Under the pieces are notes generated by a model. The model ran no database searches. It was not told the origin of the DNA and saw nothing but the letters and a program-made list of their open reading frames with translations. 64,000 nt of DNA, taken from a virus. Positions 17,909 to 26,614 of the stretch are shown one piece after another (the stretch's first letter is position 1; each line of letters begins with the position of its first letter). The stretch lies in the IMG/VR virus record IMGVR_UViG_3300033149_003526, positions 1 through 64,000 of that record, one strand, 5' to 3'. Made by a program: the position numbers and the translations under genes.

Positions 17909-19006
17909 TTATGCTCCAAAATGAATAAAATTAAGTACATTATAATTAATTCTAGGATGCATTTGTAAAGAAGGTCTATACCCATATGTATTAGGAGTTA
18001 AAATTATCTCAGATTCCCATGTACTTATATCTTTTTTATATCGTCTACTATATACTTTATAATCGTCTCTTTTAGTATATATTACAATAATATTATCATA
18101 AGCATCGCAACCTAAACTAAGCATACCATGCATTAAAAAGTCTGACGAACTACTTATAGATAATATTTCAGTACTATTTTTAAATACTTTAAAATAGTAT
18201 GTAGAATCTGAATAATCGTAAAAATATACTGACCAATATACGTTACCATTAGAATCTACCACTAAACTTTTTGATAACCATTGATCGTTTATATCTGAAG
18301 ATAACAGCATGTCTACTATAACAGTTTTAGATGACGCATCTATAGGACATTTTATAATTTTTACTCTACATTCATTAAAAAACGTAGAATAATAATATAT
18401 TAAACCTATATATATATATCCTGAAGCATCTATATCAGCTCCTAATAAATACGCATAAGGTGTAAAACTTAATGAGTGTATTAGATGATGATATGTGGTA
18501 TCAAAATTATTTCCTTTGTCACTTGAATATTTTATATTCACCCATACACCGTTATATGTACCTTGATTAGGTATGTATCTGCTATCAAATGAAAAATAAA
18601 TGTTATATAATGTATTAGAAGAAGATCTATTACTTAAAACTATTGATTGTCCTCTATTTCTTGAATAACTAATATCGTGTTCTAGTATAAATTCCCATGA
18701 TCCTCCGTTTAATTTTCTATATACTTTTGCATTATAATTATTACCAGAAACATACACATTAAATCCTAAAAATATATCGTTATCTGGAGATCTTGATAAA
18801 CTTACATACGCAGGACTATTCAAACTTTGTATTGTGTAATCCAACTGCCAACCATTACCTTCATTTTTATATATTTCTATATCATTACTATCGTTGATAA
18901 AACATGTATATAAATGTCCGTTATTAAGCTGAATTATTCTATTTTGACCAAATCCATATGCAGATTCTCCTATAATCTTAGCATCAGTATCTATTAATAT
19001 ACTCAT
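17909..19006 (-). CDS. BNR/beta-propeller-like tail protein
   Basis: The 365-residue protein has repeating strands with sialidase-like Asp-box character: PDNDIFLGF, YSSDKGNNFD, DSNGNVYWSVYF and DAYDNIIVIY. It is rich in Tyr and Ser. This suggests a beta-propeller that binds surface glycans, possibly a receptor-binding or appendage protein. Catalytic sialidase residues are not evident. It sits between the tail-tip group and the small protein at 19030. Confidence 0.5.
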   Translation of the reverse strand: MSILIDTDAKIIGESAYGFGQNRIIQLNNGHLYTCFINDSNDIEIYKNEGNGWQLDYTIQSLNSPAYVSLSRSPDNDIFLGFNVYVSGNNYNAKVYRKLNGGSWEFILEHDISYSRNRGQSIVLSNRSSSNTLYNIYFSFDSRYIPNQGTYNGVWVNIKYSSDKGNNFDTTYHHLIHSLSFTPYAYLLGADIDASGYIYIGLIYYYSTFFNECRVKIIKCPIDASSKTVIVDMLLSSDINDQWLSKSLVVDSNGNVYWSVYFYDYSDSTYYFKVFKNSTEILSISSSSDFLMHGMLSLGCDAYDNIIVIYTKRDDYKVYSRRYKKDISTWESEIILTPNTYGYRPSLQMHPRINYNVLNFIHFGA

Positions 19007-19029
19007 ATTAACCTCCTTCTAATATAGTA

Positions 19030-19470
19030 TTATGATCTACTTAATTCTATAGTCCATATAATTCCTACACTTTCTCCAGCTGTAAAATTCTTATCTGAAA
19101 AAGTTACTCTAGATAATAGTGTACCACCTGATAAACTATCAAATATACCTGCTTCTCTAATAGTAACAGAACTATTAAAAGTAAATATACCAGTTAATTT
19201 AGCTTTAAATGGAGATTCATAAGAAGCTCCTGCTAATACTCTATCTACTTCATTACCTAAAGTAGTATCTCCATTACTAGGAGCTGTGCTACTACTTCCT
19301 ATAGCTATATACTGAAACGGAGTAGTCTCTAACCCTATTAATAATTTAGCTGCTCTTTCTAAACCAGTATTTACTATTAAATTACTATGTCTCCATTCTT
19401 TTACAATATTACCATTTTTATCAAATTTTATTAATGTTATTACTCCTTTAAGTTTAAATAAATCGTTCAT
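19030..19470 (-). CDS. Tail fibre-associated structural protein
   Basis: The 146-residue protein has a pattern common in phage tail proteins: an NLIVNTGLERAAKLLIG segment, then YIAIGSSSTAPSNGDTTLG, and VTIREAGIFD. The domain is known from many siphoviruses as a small tail or appendage subunit. It has an AAAAAAGGAGG site upstream. The exact place in the virion is unknown. Confidence 0.6.
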   Translation of the reverse strand: MNDLFKLKGVITLIKFDKNGNIVKEWRHSNLIVNTGLERAAKLLIGLETTPFQYIAIGSSSTAPSNGDTTLGNEVDRVLAGASYESPFKAKLTGIFTFNSSVTIREAGIFDSLSGGTLLSRVTFSDKNFTAGESVGIIWTIELSRS

Positions 19471-19487
19471 AATTATTACCTCCTTTT

Positions 19488-19868
19488 TTATAAACTTTTA
19501 ACAAATTCTATAGTAAAATGACTCCATCTATTATTTTCTTCTGATGGTCTAATACTAACCACTGAACAATTATCTAGTGTTAAAGTATTTTCTATTTTTA
19601 ATGTTCCTTTTTTATTTGCTATATTATTTATTAGATTTATTAAATATTGCTCTATCTCTAACCTACTATTAGCTATTTTAAATGCTCCCACTGTAATTCT
19701 AATTAAACCACCTCCCATTTCATCTCCCGAATATATTTGAACCCCTCTAGCTCTAGGTATTATTCTAGTCATTACGTTTCCTTCAAAAGTAGGATTCATC
19801 CAAGCCATTTGTCCTAAATCATATTCATTACTATCTACTATAAATTTTATTCTAGGTGCATAAGACAT
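19488..19868 (-). CDS. Small tail protein after tape measure (Dit-like position)
   Basis: The 126-residue beta-rich protein directly follows the tape measure gene with a one-base TAATG overlap. That is the position of distal tail proteins, but it is too short for a full Dit. It contains two halves with PRIKFIVDSNEYDLG and RWSHFTIEFVKSL, suggestive of a tail-tube-like or Dit N-terminal fold. No specific family is recognised. Confidence 0.5.
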   Translation of the reverse strand: MSYAPRIKFIVDSNEYDLGQMAWMNPTFEGNVMTRIIPRARGVQIYSGDEMGGGLIRITVGAFKIANSRLEIEQYLINLINNIANKKGTLKIENTLTLDNCSVVSIRPSEENNRWSHFTIEFVKSL

Positions 19869-22168
19869 TAAAATTTCCTCCTATTTCTAGTAGATTCTAA
19901 CATATTATGTAATCGTTTAACTGATTCATTTAAATTTAAATATTCTTCTTGCATTGTTTTTAAATATTTTTCTAAATTTACCCCTAATTCTTTTAAAGAA
20001 ACTATAGTATTACTACCATAAATTCTTATATTTTCGTTAGTTTTAGCTGCTACTCTTACAGCTTCTTTTGCATTAGTTACCACAGCATCCCCAATTATAT
20101 ATATTGAATCGTAATATTTTGATAAACTTTTAGCTATCTCATCTGCTGTAAATAATTTTTTACCTTTTTCTATCTTCCCACCTGTAGCTAATTGTTCTTG
20201 TAATTGCTTTACTGTTTCTGCCACTACACTAGAAATATTTACTAATGATTCCATTTCTTGTAACCTTCTTTGCTCTATTTTTTGTCTTAATTTTTCTAAT
20301 GTCTCATAATACTTTTTTTCTCCATGTAAAAATTTCATAAAACCTGGATGCTCAGTCCAAAATTTATATTTAAATTCAGGAGCTGTATATCTTTTATATG
20401 CTTCCCAAGGCATCCATTTATAAGTAGTTTTTAAAATTTCTGGTGTTACTGCCTCCTTAAATCCTTTACCAAACAGCCTACCTGCTTCTATACCTGCTAT
20501 TTTAAATAATTTCCATATTCCATTAATTACTGTGCTTAAATCTGATAATAATTTTTCCCATCTAATTTTTAATTCTATTTCAAATTCTCTTTTAGCATAT
20601 TTTTCTGGATTTCTCAAAAGTTCAAATATGTTTTTAATATCTTCTGATATTCTTTCTCCATATTTTTTCATTATATTTTGTATTTCTGGTTTCATTAAAA
20701 ATTGAGTTATAGGAGTAATTACATATTTAGTCAAAGCATCAGCTATAGGCGCCCATAATGTTTCTAAACCTAAAGCTCCTATTACTGTTTTTAGTTTAGT
20801 TAATGAAGTTCTAAATACTTCAACTTTACCTGGTGCTGTATCTAATATTTTAGAAACCATTCTATTAAATTTAGACATAGCAGTTTCCAAATCACCAAAA
20901 ATACCTACCATTTTATCAACTTGTAAAGATAAAGTTTGTACTCCTTGTGATTGCCTTATAGAAAACATTTCTTCTAGTATTCTTTGAAATTCTAAAGCTC
21001 CTATTTTATCTTTTAATTTAGCAAATTCTGCTATAACTTCATTTAATGGTCTAAATTTACCTCCTGCTTGGGTAAATAAAGTGTATAATGAATCTACTGC
21101 ATCACCATAAGAGTTAAATTGATCTTTTAAAGCAGATATTTTTTCTGCTAATTTATCTGCTTCTTCTGCTCTATTTTCTAATCGTAATTTATTTTCTTCT
21201 GCTACTAACTTATTAATAGTACGTTCTAAATTTAACATTTTATCTCCTAAAGTTTTCATTCTTTCTGCATAAGTTCTAGCTTTACCATCTGCTTTATATA
21301 GCTCTATTCCATACATTTTCATTAACCTAGCTGCCCTACCAGAAGGAGCCATCATTCTAATTAATGCAGTTCTTAACCATCTAGCAATATGAGTAGATTC
21401 AGCTCCTGCTGCAGTACCAGCCATTACTGCTGCTGTAAATGATTTAACTGAATCTATACCAGTACCATAAGTATTAACTATAACAGGTGCTAAATATTTA
21501 GATGCTTGTACTAATCCTCTAATAGTACCCACTGCATCAGTAGAACCTACTACTAATATTGCTACTAATTTTCTAAAATCTTCAGCAGGCACTTTAAAAG
21601 CTGTAGCTAATCTAACCAAATCTAAAGCTAATTCTTTTGCATCTTCTCCAGTAACTAATTGAGCATCTGATAATGCTTGTAACATTTTTTCATATTGATT
21701 TAAATTAATACCTGCTTTAGATAAAGATACTGCTATATTTGCGATAGAATTAGATGTTAACGCTACATTTTTAGAAGCATCTAATGATATTCTTTTCATT
21801 TTTGATAAAGTATCTGAAAAAGTAAATCCTCCTTTAGTCATAATAGCAGAAGCTCTGGCAAAATTTAAAAATTGCTGTTGGGTATCTTTCATATAATTTT
21901 TTATAGAACGATTTATATCTCTAAATATATTAATTAATCCATAAGCTGCTGTTCTTAAAATCGCTGATCTTAATGTTCTAGCCATATCTCTAACAAACCT
22001 AGTAACACTTTTAGTCATTGAGCTAAATAAAAATGATACAGTAGTAGCTACTGGTCTAAGTCCTTTAGCTATTGTTCCTAATCCTTGTAAAGCTGAATTT
22101 ATATTTTTAAGCTTATTATAAACGTCATTATAATTTACCAGATTAAGCACTAATTTAATATCAGCCAT
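19868..22168 (-). CDS. Tail tape measure protein
   Basis: The 766-residue protein has the TP901-type tape measure core: helical Ala-rich sequence with FARASAIMTKGGFTFSDTL, ALSDAQLVTGEDAKELALDL, FKVPAEDFRKLVAIL and SFTAAVMAGTAAGAEST, long coiled coils (about 300-345 and 650-760), and a hydrophobic stretch near residues 30-90. It sets tail length and is ejected with DNA. At roughly 1.5 angstrom per residue it implies a tail near 115 nm. It follows the two chaperone genes as usual. The lack of a sheath gene supports a siphovirus. Confidence 0.85.
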   Translation of the reverse strand: MADIKLVLNLVNYNDVYNKLKNINSALQGLGTIAKGLRPVATTVSFLFSSMTKSVTRFVRDMARTLRSAILRTAAYGLINIFRDINRSIKNYMKDTQQQFLNFARASAIMTKGGFTFSDTLSKMKRISLDASKNVALTSNSIANIAVSLSKAGINLNQYEKMLQALSDAQLVTGEDAKELALDLVRLATAFKVPAEDFRKLVAILVVGSTDAVGTIRGLVQASKYLAPVIVNTYGTGIDSVKSFTAAVMAGTAAGAESTHIARWLRTALIRMMAPSGRAARLMKMYGIELYKADGKARTYAERMKTLGDKMLNLERTINKLVAEENKLRLENRAEEADKLAEKISALKDQFNSYGDAVDSLYTLFTQAGGKFRPLNEVIAEFAKLKDKIGALEFQRILEEMFSIRQSQGVQTLSLQVDKMVGIFGDLETAMSKFNRMVSKILDTAPGKVEVFRTSLTKLKTVIGALGLETLWAPIADALTKYVITPITQFLMKPEIQNIMKKYGERISEDIKNIFELLRNPEKYAKREFEIELKIRWEKLLSDLSTVINGIWKLFKIAGIEAGRLFGKGFKEAVTPEILKTTYKWMPWEAYKRYTAPEFKYKFWTEHPGFMKFLHGEKKYYETLEKLRQKIEQRRLQEMESLVNISSVVAETVKQLQEQLATGGKIEKGKKLFTADEIAKSLSKYYDSIYIIGDAVVTNAKEAVRVAAKTNENIRIYGSNTIVSLKELGVNLEKYLKTMQEEYLNLNESVKRLHNMLESTRNRRKF

Positions 22169-22171
22169 TTA

Positions 22172-22477
22172 TTATTTCTTTCCTCCTTCCAACTGTTGTA
22201 ATAATTTTTTTAATTGTTCAAAATTTTTAACTTCTTCTTCTGCTGACAATTTTTTATCTTTTTTAACATAATAATTAGGTGATATTTTACCTGATAATGC
22301 TTTTATAATATTTAATTGCTGTCTTTGATCTTCTATGTTTTTTCTTTCTATTATAGCTTTTATTAAACCAGTTATCTCTGGCATAGTTAAATTTTGTATA
22401 TATTCTATACTCCATCCATATTCACTAGCTAATAAATCTATTATATAAAAAAATGATTTATCTAATTCAGTATACAT
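22172..22477 (-). CDS. Tail assembly chaperone, second frame
   Basis: The 101-residue helical, Lys-rich protein is encoded between the first chaperone and the tape measure gene, the position of gpT-type chaperones. Start and upstream stop overlap as TAATG. A GGAGGAGG lies 11 bases before the ATG, so it can be initiated separately. I saw no convincing slippery heptamer for the classic frameshift fusion. Confidence 0.6.
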   Translation of the reverse strand: MYTELDKSFFYIIDLLASEYGWSIEYIQNLTMPEITGLIKAIIERKNIEDQRQQLNIIKALSGKISPNYYVKKDKKLSAEEEVKNFEQLKKLLQQLEGGKK

Positions 22478-22812
22478 TATATAGTAGTACCTCCTCCTAA
22501 TAATTCACTAAAAGGATCTCTTAATGCATATTTAGCTATTTGCTCTATTAAACTATTATCTAATAAAGTATCCACATCTTCTCTTTTAAAATCCTTATTG
22601 GTACGAGTAATAATATAATGTATAATATCCCCCTGCCACTTTATATAAGAATCAGCAAAAGTATTTTCGTCGTCTAACTTAAGATTTTGAGCTAAATTGA
22701 TACAATATTTACGTTCTGCAAGAGTTAAAGGACGAATAGTAATTATAGAACCATTTAAAAGTTTGATTTCTAATTTATCAGGTTCAATTATTCTTTTATT
22801 TTCATTAAACAT
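22477..22812 (-). CDS. Tail assembly chaperone, first frame
   Basis: The 111-residue protein starts with a small beta part (KLEIKLLNGSIITIRPLTLAE, cut here to its sense) followed by helices, the usual build of gpG-like tail chaperones (IRPLTLAERK motif). It precedes the second chaperone and tape measure genes in the leftward operon. Such proteins bind the tape measure during tail assembly and are absent from the virion. Confidence 0.65.
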   Translation of the reverse strand: MFNENKRIIEPDKLEIKLLNGSIITIRPLTLAERKYCINLAQNLKLDDENTFADSYIKWQGDIIHYIITRTNKDFKREDVDTLLDNSLIEQIAKYALRDPFSELLGGGTTI

Positions 22813-22858
22813 ATTTTAAACACCTCCTTCTACTAATTTCATACTAAAAATATTAATA

Positions 22859-23233
22859 TTACGAACTATATGCTTTTCTTAATTCTAATCTATATGTAAC
22901 AAATCCATTTTGAGTAGACGCTGTTTCCCAAGATACTGCCTTACATCTAGATAAAGTTAAACCAGAAATGCCTCTATTTGGATTAGCTGCTGACGGTAAT
23001 AATTCTACATCAACATATGTATTAGGTAATACAGTATCAGGATCTAATCCCTCAGTCCATTCAGCAAAAGCCACTGTGACGGTAATAGCTCTATTTCCTA
23101 TTTCAATTTCTAAAGGATCCATATACCCACCACCATAAAAATCTACTGGATTTCCATCTACTCTTACAGTTATTTCTGTACATTTAGCTATTGTTTTATT
23201 TCCTAACTTTATTCTACCAACACTAAAAATCAT
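22859..23233 (-). CDS. Tail tube (major tail) protein
   Basis: The 124-residue beta-rich protein sits between tail terminator and chaperones, where the major tail protein is expected. Strands such as CTEITVRVDGNPVDFYGGG, IEIGNRAITVTVAF and VTYRLELRKAY fit a small tail-tube beta sandwich. It is short for a siphovirus tube protein but lengths vary. A strong AAAAAAGGAGG precedes it. Confidence 0.65.
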   Translation of the reverse strand: MIFSVGRIKLGNKTIAKCTEITVRVDGNPVDFYGGGYMDPLEIEIGNRAITVTVAFAEWTEGLDPDTVLPNTYVDVELLPSAANPNRGISGLTLSRCKAVSWETASTQNGFVTYRLELRKAYSS

Positions 23234-23282
23234 AATTTTACACCTCCTTTTTTTAAGTCAATAGTTATCCAATATTGAAAAA

Positions 23283-23702
23283 TCATCTCTGCACTATAAA
23301 TTCAAAAATAATTGCTAACTCATAAAAACCAATATTTTCGTAATGCACTATATCATCTGCATTAGTTTTTCTAATCCAATATATTTTATTGACATATTGA
23401 TTAGTAAAAGGACCTTTTAAATCTAATAATTCTAATACTCTATTAGCGATATTAAATATAGTTTGAATTGGATTGTTTATATTATCTTTAACTAATATAT
23501 AAACATTAACTTTTCCTTCTTCTATTGGTTGTACATCGTCACTTGCTGTAATAGCACTAGTAGAACCATAAGCAAAAGACACATTTATTTGTTTATCTAC
23601 AGTATCTTTAAAAACATTAGTAACATAAACATGTCTACCACCTAATAAATTTTCTAATTGATTATCATTTTTTAATATGTCTATAATAGTCTGTGTAATC
23701 AT
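23283..23702 (-). CDS. Tail terminator/completion protein
   Basis: The 139-residue protein with an alpha-helical start (IIDILKNDNQLENLLGG) and beta core (QINVSFAYG, KVNVYILVKD) has the layout of tail terminator proteins (gpU/HK97 gp10-neighbour type) that cap the tail tube. It overlaps the upstream gene by four bases and precedes the tube gene. Confidence 0.55.
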   Translation of the reverse strand: MITQTIIDILKNDNQLENLLGGRHVYVTNVFKDTVDKQINVSFAYGSTSAITASDDVQPIEEGKVNVYILVKDNINNPIQTIFNIANRVLELLDLKGPFTNQYVNKIYWIRKTNADDIVHYENIGFYELAIIFEFIVQR

Positions 23703-24157
23703 TTAAAATACCTCCTAAAAGTCAAATCTACTTCTTCCGATAAATGAGTTAATAACCAATTTTCAGTATTTGAAATAAAATGTATTCCTCTTTTATAAAA
23801 ACCTTTAGCTTTTTTAGTAAATATTATATCTCCAGTTCTACCTATAAATCTCATAGCTTTTTTATTAACTGGAAACCTAGTAGGAACATGAATATCAGCG
23901 TCTAAATAAACTGCATAATATACGTCTGTTTTAATATGTAAAATCAATGAATATTTACTTTTTTCTATAAATACTTTAAATGAATCTCTTAAATGCGGTT
24001 TATTCCTATTTGATACTGGTATTAAACGTTTAAGATAATTATAGCTCCTATTCCCTAATCGTAACAAATCAGGATATATTTTATTTGATATATTTTCTAA
24101 ATTAAGCAACACCTTAACAAAATCAGATAAATTTAATTTTGGAGTTATTTCTACCAT
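23699..24157 (-). CDS. HK97 gp10-like tail/neck protein
   Basis: The 152-residue basic protein has the typical arrangement of HK97-gp10-like proteins: early helices with LLRLGNRSYNYLKRLIPV, then a central RDSFKVFIEKS and a beta part YYAVYLDADIHVPTR. It lies between the head-tail adaptor and tail terminator genes in standard order. The start overlaps the adaptor stop by one base. Confidence 0.6.
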   Translation of the reverse strand: MVEITPKLNLSDFVKVLLNLENISNKIYPDLLRLGNRSYNYLKRLIPVSNRNKPHLRDSFKVFIEKSKYSLILHIKTDVYYAVYLDADIHVPTRFPVNKKAMRFIGRTGDIIFTKKAKGFYKRGIHFISNTENWLLTHLSEEVDLTFRRYFK

Positions 24158-24474
24158 TAATTCCTCCTCACTAAAACTTCTAAATGATGCCCTCTACCTG
24201 CTGCATCTTGTACACTTAATACTAAATACTTTATACCATCTACTACTAAATAATCACCAGGTTGAATATTAACATTTATATTACAAAAAATTTTTTCTGT
24301 GGCTACATAATCTGTACCACCTAAATGAAATACTAATTGTTCTCTTAATGGCTGTATTGCACATTTAATAGTTTCTACTGAATCCAAAGTAAATGTAGAT
24401 TCTCCAAAACTATTAGTACTAGATTCACTTTTTCTATAAATTGTAGCAGTTTTATTTAATAACGAATCAAACAT
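24157..24474 (-). CDS. Head-tail adaptor/joining protein
   Basis: The 105-residue beta-barrel-like protein matches the SPP1-gp16-type adaptors: SLLNKTATIYRKSES at the start, TIKCAIQPLREQLVF, QPGDYLVVDGIKYLVLSV and a C-terminal HLEVLVRRN. These rings sit under the portal and connect it to the tail. It is preceded by the gp6/gp15-like connector gene. Confidence 0.75.
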   Translation of the reverse strand: MFDSLLNKTATIYRKSESSTNSFGESTFTLDSVETIKCAIQPLREQLVFHLGGTDYVATEKIFCNINVNIQPGDYLVVDGIKYLVLSVQDAAGRGHHLEVLVRRN

Positions 24475-24480
24475 AATTTA

Positions 24481-25062
24481 TCACTCCACACTTGGATATA
24501 TAGAACCACCTTTAATTAACTCTACTAAATCTGCTATCCGTTCATCCCAAGATTTGACAGTACCTTTAACATACCCACTATATTTAACCATATAATCTCC
24601 TATTCTTTCTTGAACTATAACATTAGAAGTTTGTGCTTTATCTGGATATAAAGAATAATACTGATTTATTACTAATAAAACTATTAGTAATTTGACTAAT
24701 AAAGGAACATTATTTTTATTCCAACCTACTTTATAGTTAACAGTAACTATAGTACCTGGATTTAAAGTCTGATCTAATAAAACTAATCCCTTAGATTTTA
24801 TTAATCTATAATTTTCTATTATAGTACTTCCAGAAGTAGAACTAGTAGTATAACTTATTGATTCTATTGAAGTTATTGGTTTTATTTTTAAATTAATTTC
24901 ATTAACTGTATCTTCGATAAAAATTTCTGCTTCTTTAGTTTCTTCTTCTAAAAAACCTATAAATGCTTTGGCTTGTGCTTCTCCGTAAGGAATCAATGAC
25001 ACTAAAGAAGAATCTGATAAACCAGTTAATTCATATATATCATCTAATGTAATTAAACTCAT
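24481..25062 (-). CDS. Head-tail connector (gp6/gp15-like)
   Basis: The 193-residue protein begins with an alpha-helical connector domain (MSLITLDDIYELTGLSDSS, EAQAKAFIGFLEEET) and continues with beta strands and a helical end (VPLLVKLLIVLLVINQYYS). This is the arrangement of connector proteins that bind portal. It starts the connector-tail group after the glycan-type genes. AAAAGGAGG precedes the ATG. Confidence 0.65.
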   Translation of the reverse strand: MSLITLDDIYELTGLSDSSLVSLIPYGEAQAKAFIGFLEEETKEAEIFIEDTVNEINLKIKPITSIESISYTTSSTSGSTIIENYRLIKSKGLVLLDQTLNPGTIVTVNYKVGWNKNNVPLLVKLLIVLLVINQYYSLYPDKAQTSNVIVQERIGDYMVKYSGYVKGTVKSWDERIADLVELIKGGSIYPSVE

Positions 25063-25079
25063 TACAATTCCTCCTTTTT

Positions 25080-25589
25080 TTAACTAATATTTCTCTTTTT
25101 ATTAGTTAAAATCCAATATGGAATAAATATATAAGATAATTCGTTGTTTTTAATTAATAATTTTAAAAATTTATTAAAATTTTTAGTATCGTATTTTTTA
25201 ATAGATTCTGAATTTAAAATAAATAAACCAGAATCAGATATTCTATAATTATCAAAAATTAATTTATCATTTTCTATTCTCCAAGTTTTAGAACCTTTTA
25301 ATTTTTTTAAAAATACTATATTTTTATTAGTATTTTCATGTTTTTCTAATAAAATCTTATATGCATTAATTGGAAAAATTCTTAGTCCAAAACTAACTGC
25401 TATTTTATCAAATACTTGAGCATGTTCTTTAATTTTTAACATTGTATCTTTTATACTACACTTTTCAAATTCCTTAGATTCAAATCTAGTGTATATTTTA
25501 GCATAGTTACCTTTAATTTCATCTAATAAAGATCTACCTAAAATAGATAAATTTTTATCATATTCATTTATAAATACTAATAAAAGCAT
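25080..25589 (-). CDS. Hypothetical protein in the glycan-gene insert
   Basis: The 169-residue protein is not clearly recognised. Its second half, GSKTWRIENDKLIFDNYRIS followed by DSGLFILN, weakly resembles the later part of sugar nucleotidyltransferases (where a TDxGxYxL pattern occurs), but the NTP-binding N-terminal signature is absent. It is the third of three genes inserted between capsid and connector genes and is AT-rich like the two glycan genes. A role in the same glycan pathway is inferred from position only. Confidence 0.4.
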   Translation of the reverse strand: MLLLVFINEYDKNLSILGRSLLDEIKGNYAKIYTRFESKEFEKCSIKDTMLKIKEHAQVFDKIAVSFGLRIFPINAYKILLEKHENTNKNIVFLKKLKGSKTWRIENDKLIFDNYRISDSGLFILNSESIKKYDTKNFNKFLKLLIKNNELSYIFIPYWILTNKKRNIS

Positions 25590-25600
25590 ATAAAATCCTC

Positions 25601-26614
25601 CTATAATTGAAAACTATTTTTAAAATACGTAAAAAAATGATTTTTTTCAAATTTTAATATATGATTAATTTCAGGTAAATTGTCTAATTTTATATCACGC
25701 TCATTAGAAATTGCATACATATTTCGAATTGTGCTTATATTATCAAATAAATACTTAACAATTAAAGAACGGCTATCATAAGAAATATGTAAAGTATTAG
25801 CCCCAAAATATAAAGATGGAATTGTACCATGTACTCTAAAAGAAATTACATTTTTAGCTTTAGAATAAAATTCTAATAAATTTTTTGGATTATTTATACA
25901 AATTACATTATCTAATAAAGATTTAAAAACATTATAATCGTGAATATCATGACATAAACATAATAAATTTTTAAATTTATTTTTAGCTATTTTATACAAT
26001 ACATTGACTATAAATTTGTTATGAGTATTTAAATCTTTAAGTACTAATATATTAAATTCTTTAAAATTTTCATTTATTTTATAATATAATGGGGAAAAGT
26101 ATACAGAATCTGCTAATTGAATAGAATTTATTTGCAAATTTTCTAATACTTTTTGAGTTAATAAATCTCTTGTAATAATTAAATCGTAAATTTTAAAATT
26201 ATTTAAAATAAAATTTTTATGATTATTAATTATTAATCCAACTGATTTTTTTAAATCTCTATCTACTAATTGGTCTACAAACCCTACCCATAAATTAAAA
26301 ATTTTAATTCCTTTAGATTTAGCTTTAAATAAAACATCATAAAAACTTTGATTGAATCTATTAGGAATATAATCAGTAGTTAGCTGAGGAGTGCCACATA
26401 ATACTATAACATCTGCTTCTTCTAACATTCTATTCCAGGTAATTTTATCATTTAAATTAAATAAATTTACATAATTAAATATAGCAAATCTATTATTTAT
26501 TTTATATTCAGCTTCGTATAGTAAATACTCTATTCCTTTTCCTATTAAAATATCACCTGGATTAGGATTTTCATAATGAGTATCTGTAAGTAAAAAATAT
26601 TTTACTACTTGCAT
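25601..26614 (-). CDS. Polysaccharide pyruvyl transferase-family protein
   Basis: The 337-residue protein shows family features of polysaccharide pyruvyl transferases: an N-terminal DTHYENPNPGDILIGKGIEY (nucleotide-binding start, N/GD signature), ADVIVLCGTPQLTTDY in the middle, and near residue 255 ISFRVHGTIPSLYFGANTL (the SxRxHG motif). These enzymes add pyruvate ketals or act as sugar transferases in surface glycan synthesis. It overlaps the GT9 gene by ten bases. Lying between capsid and connector genes, it may decorate virions or alter the host envelope. Confidence 0.8.
   Translation of the reverse strand: MQVVKYFLLTDTHYENPNPGDILIGKGIEYLLYEAEYKINNRFAIFNYVNLFNLNDKITWNRMLEEADVIVLCGTPQLTTDYIPNRFNQSFYDVLFKAKSKGIKIFNLWVGFVDQLVDRDLKKSVGLIINNHKNFILNNFKIYDLIITRDLLTQKVLENLQINSIQLADSVYFSPLYYKINENFKEFNILVLKDLNTHNKFIVNVLYKIAKNKFKNLLCLCHDIHDYNVFKSLLDNVICINNPKNLLEFYSKAKNVISFRVHGTIPSLYFGANTLHISYDSRSLIVKYLFDNISTIRNMYAISNERDIKLDNLPEINHILKFEKNHFFTYFKNSFQL

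Noticed and set aside
22470-22500. Programmed frameshift between the two tail chaperone genes
   Set aside because: The second gene has its own GGAGGAGG and TAATG start, and no slippery heptamer was found near the junction. Still testable by proteomics.
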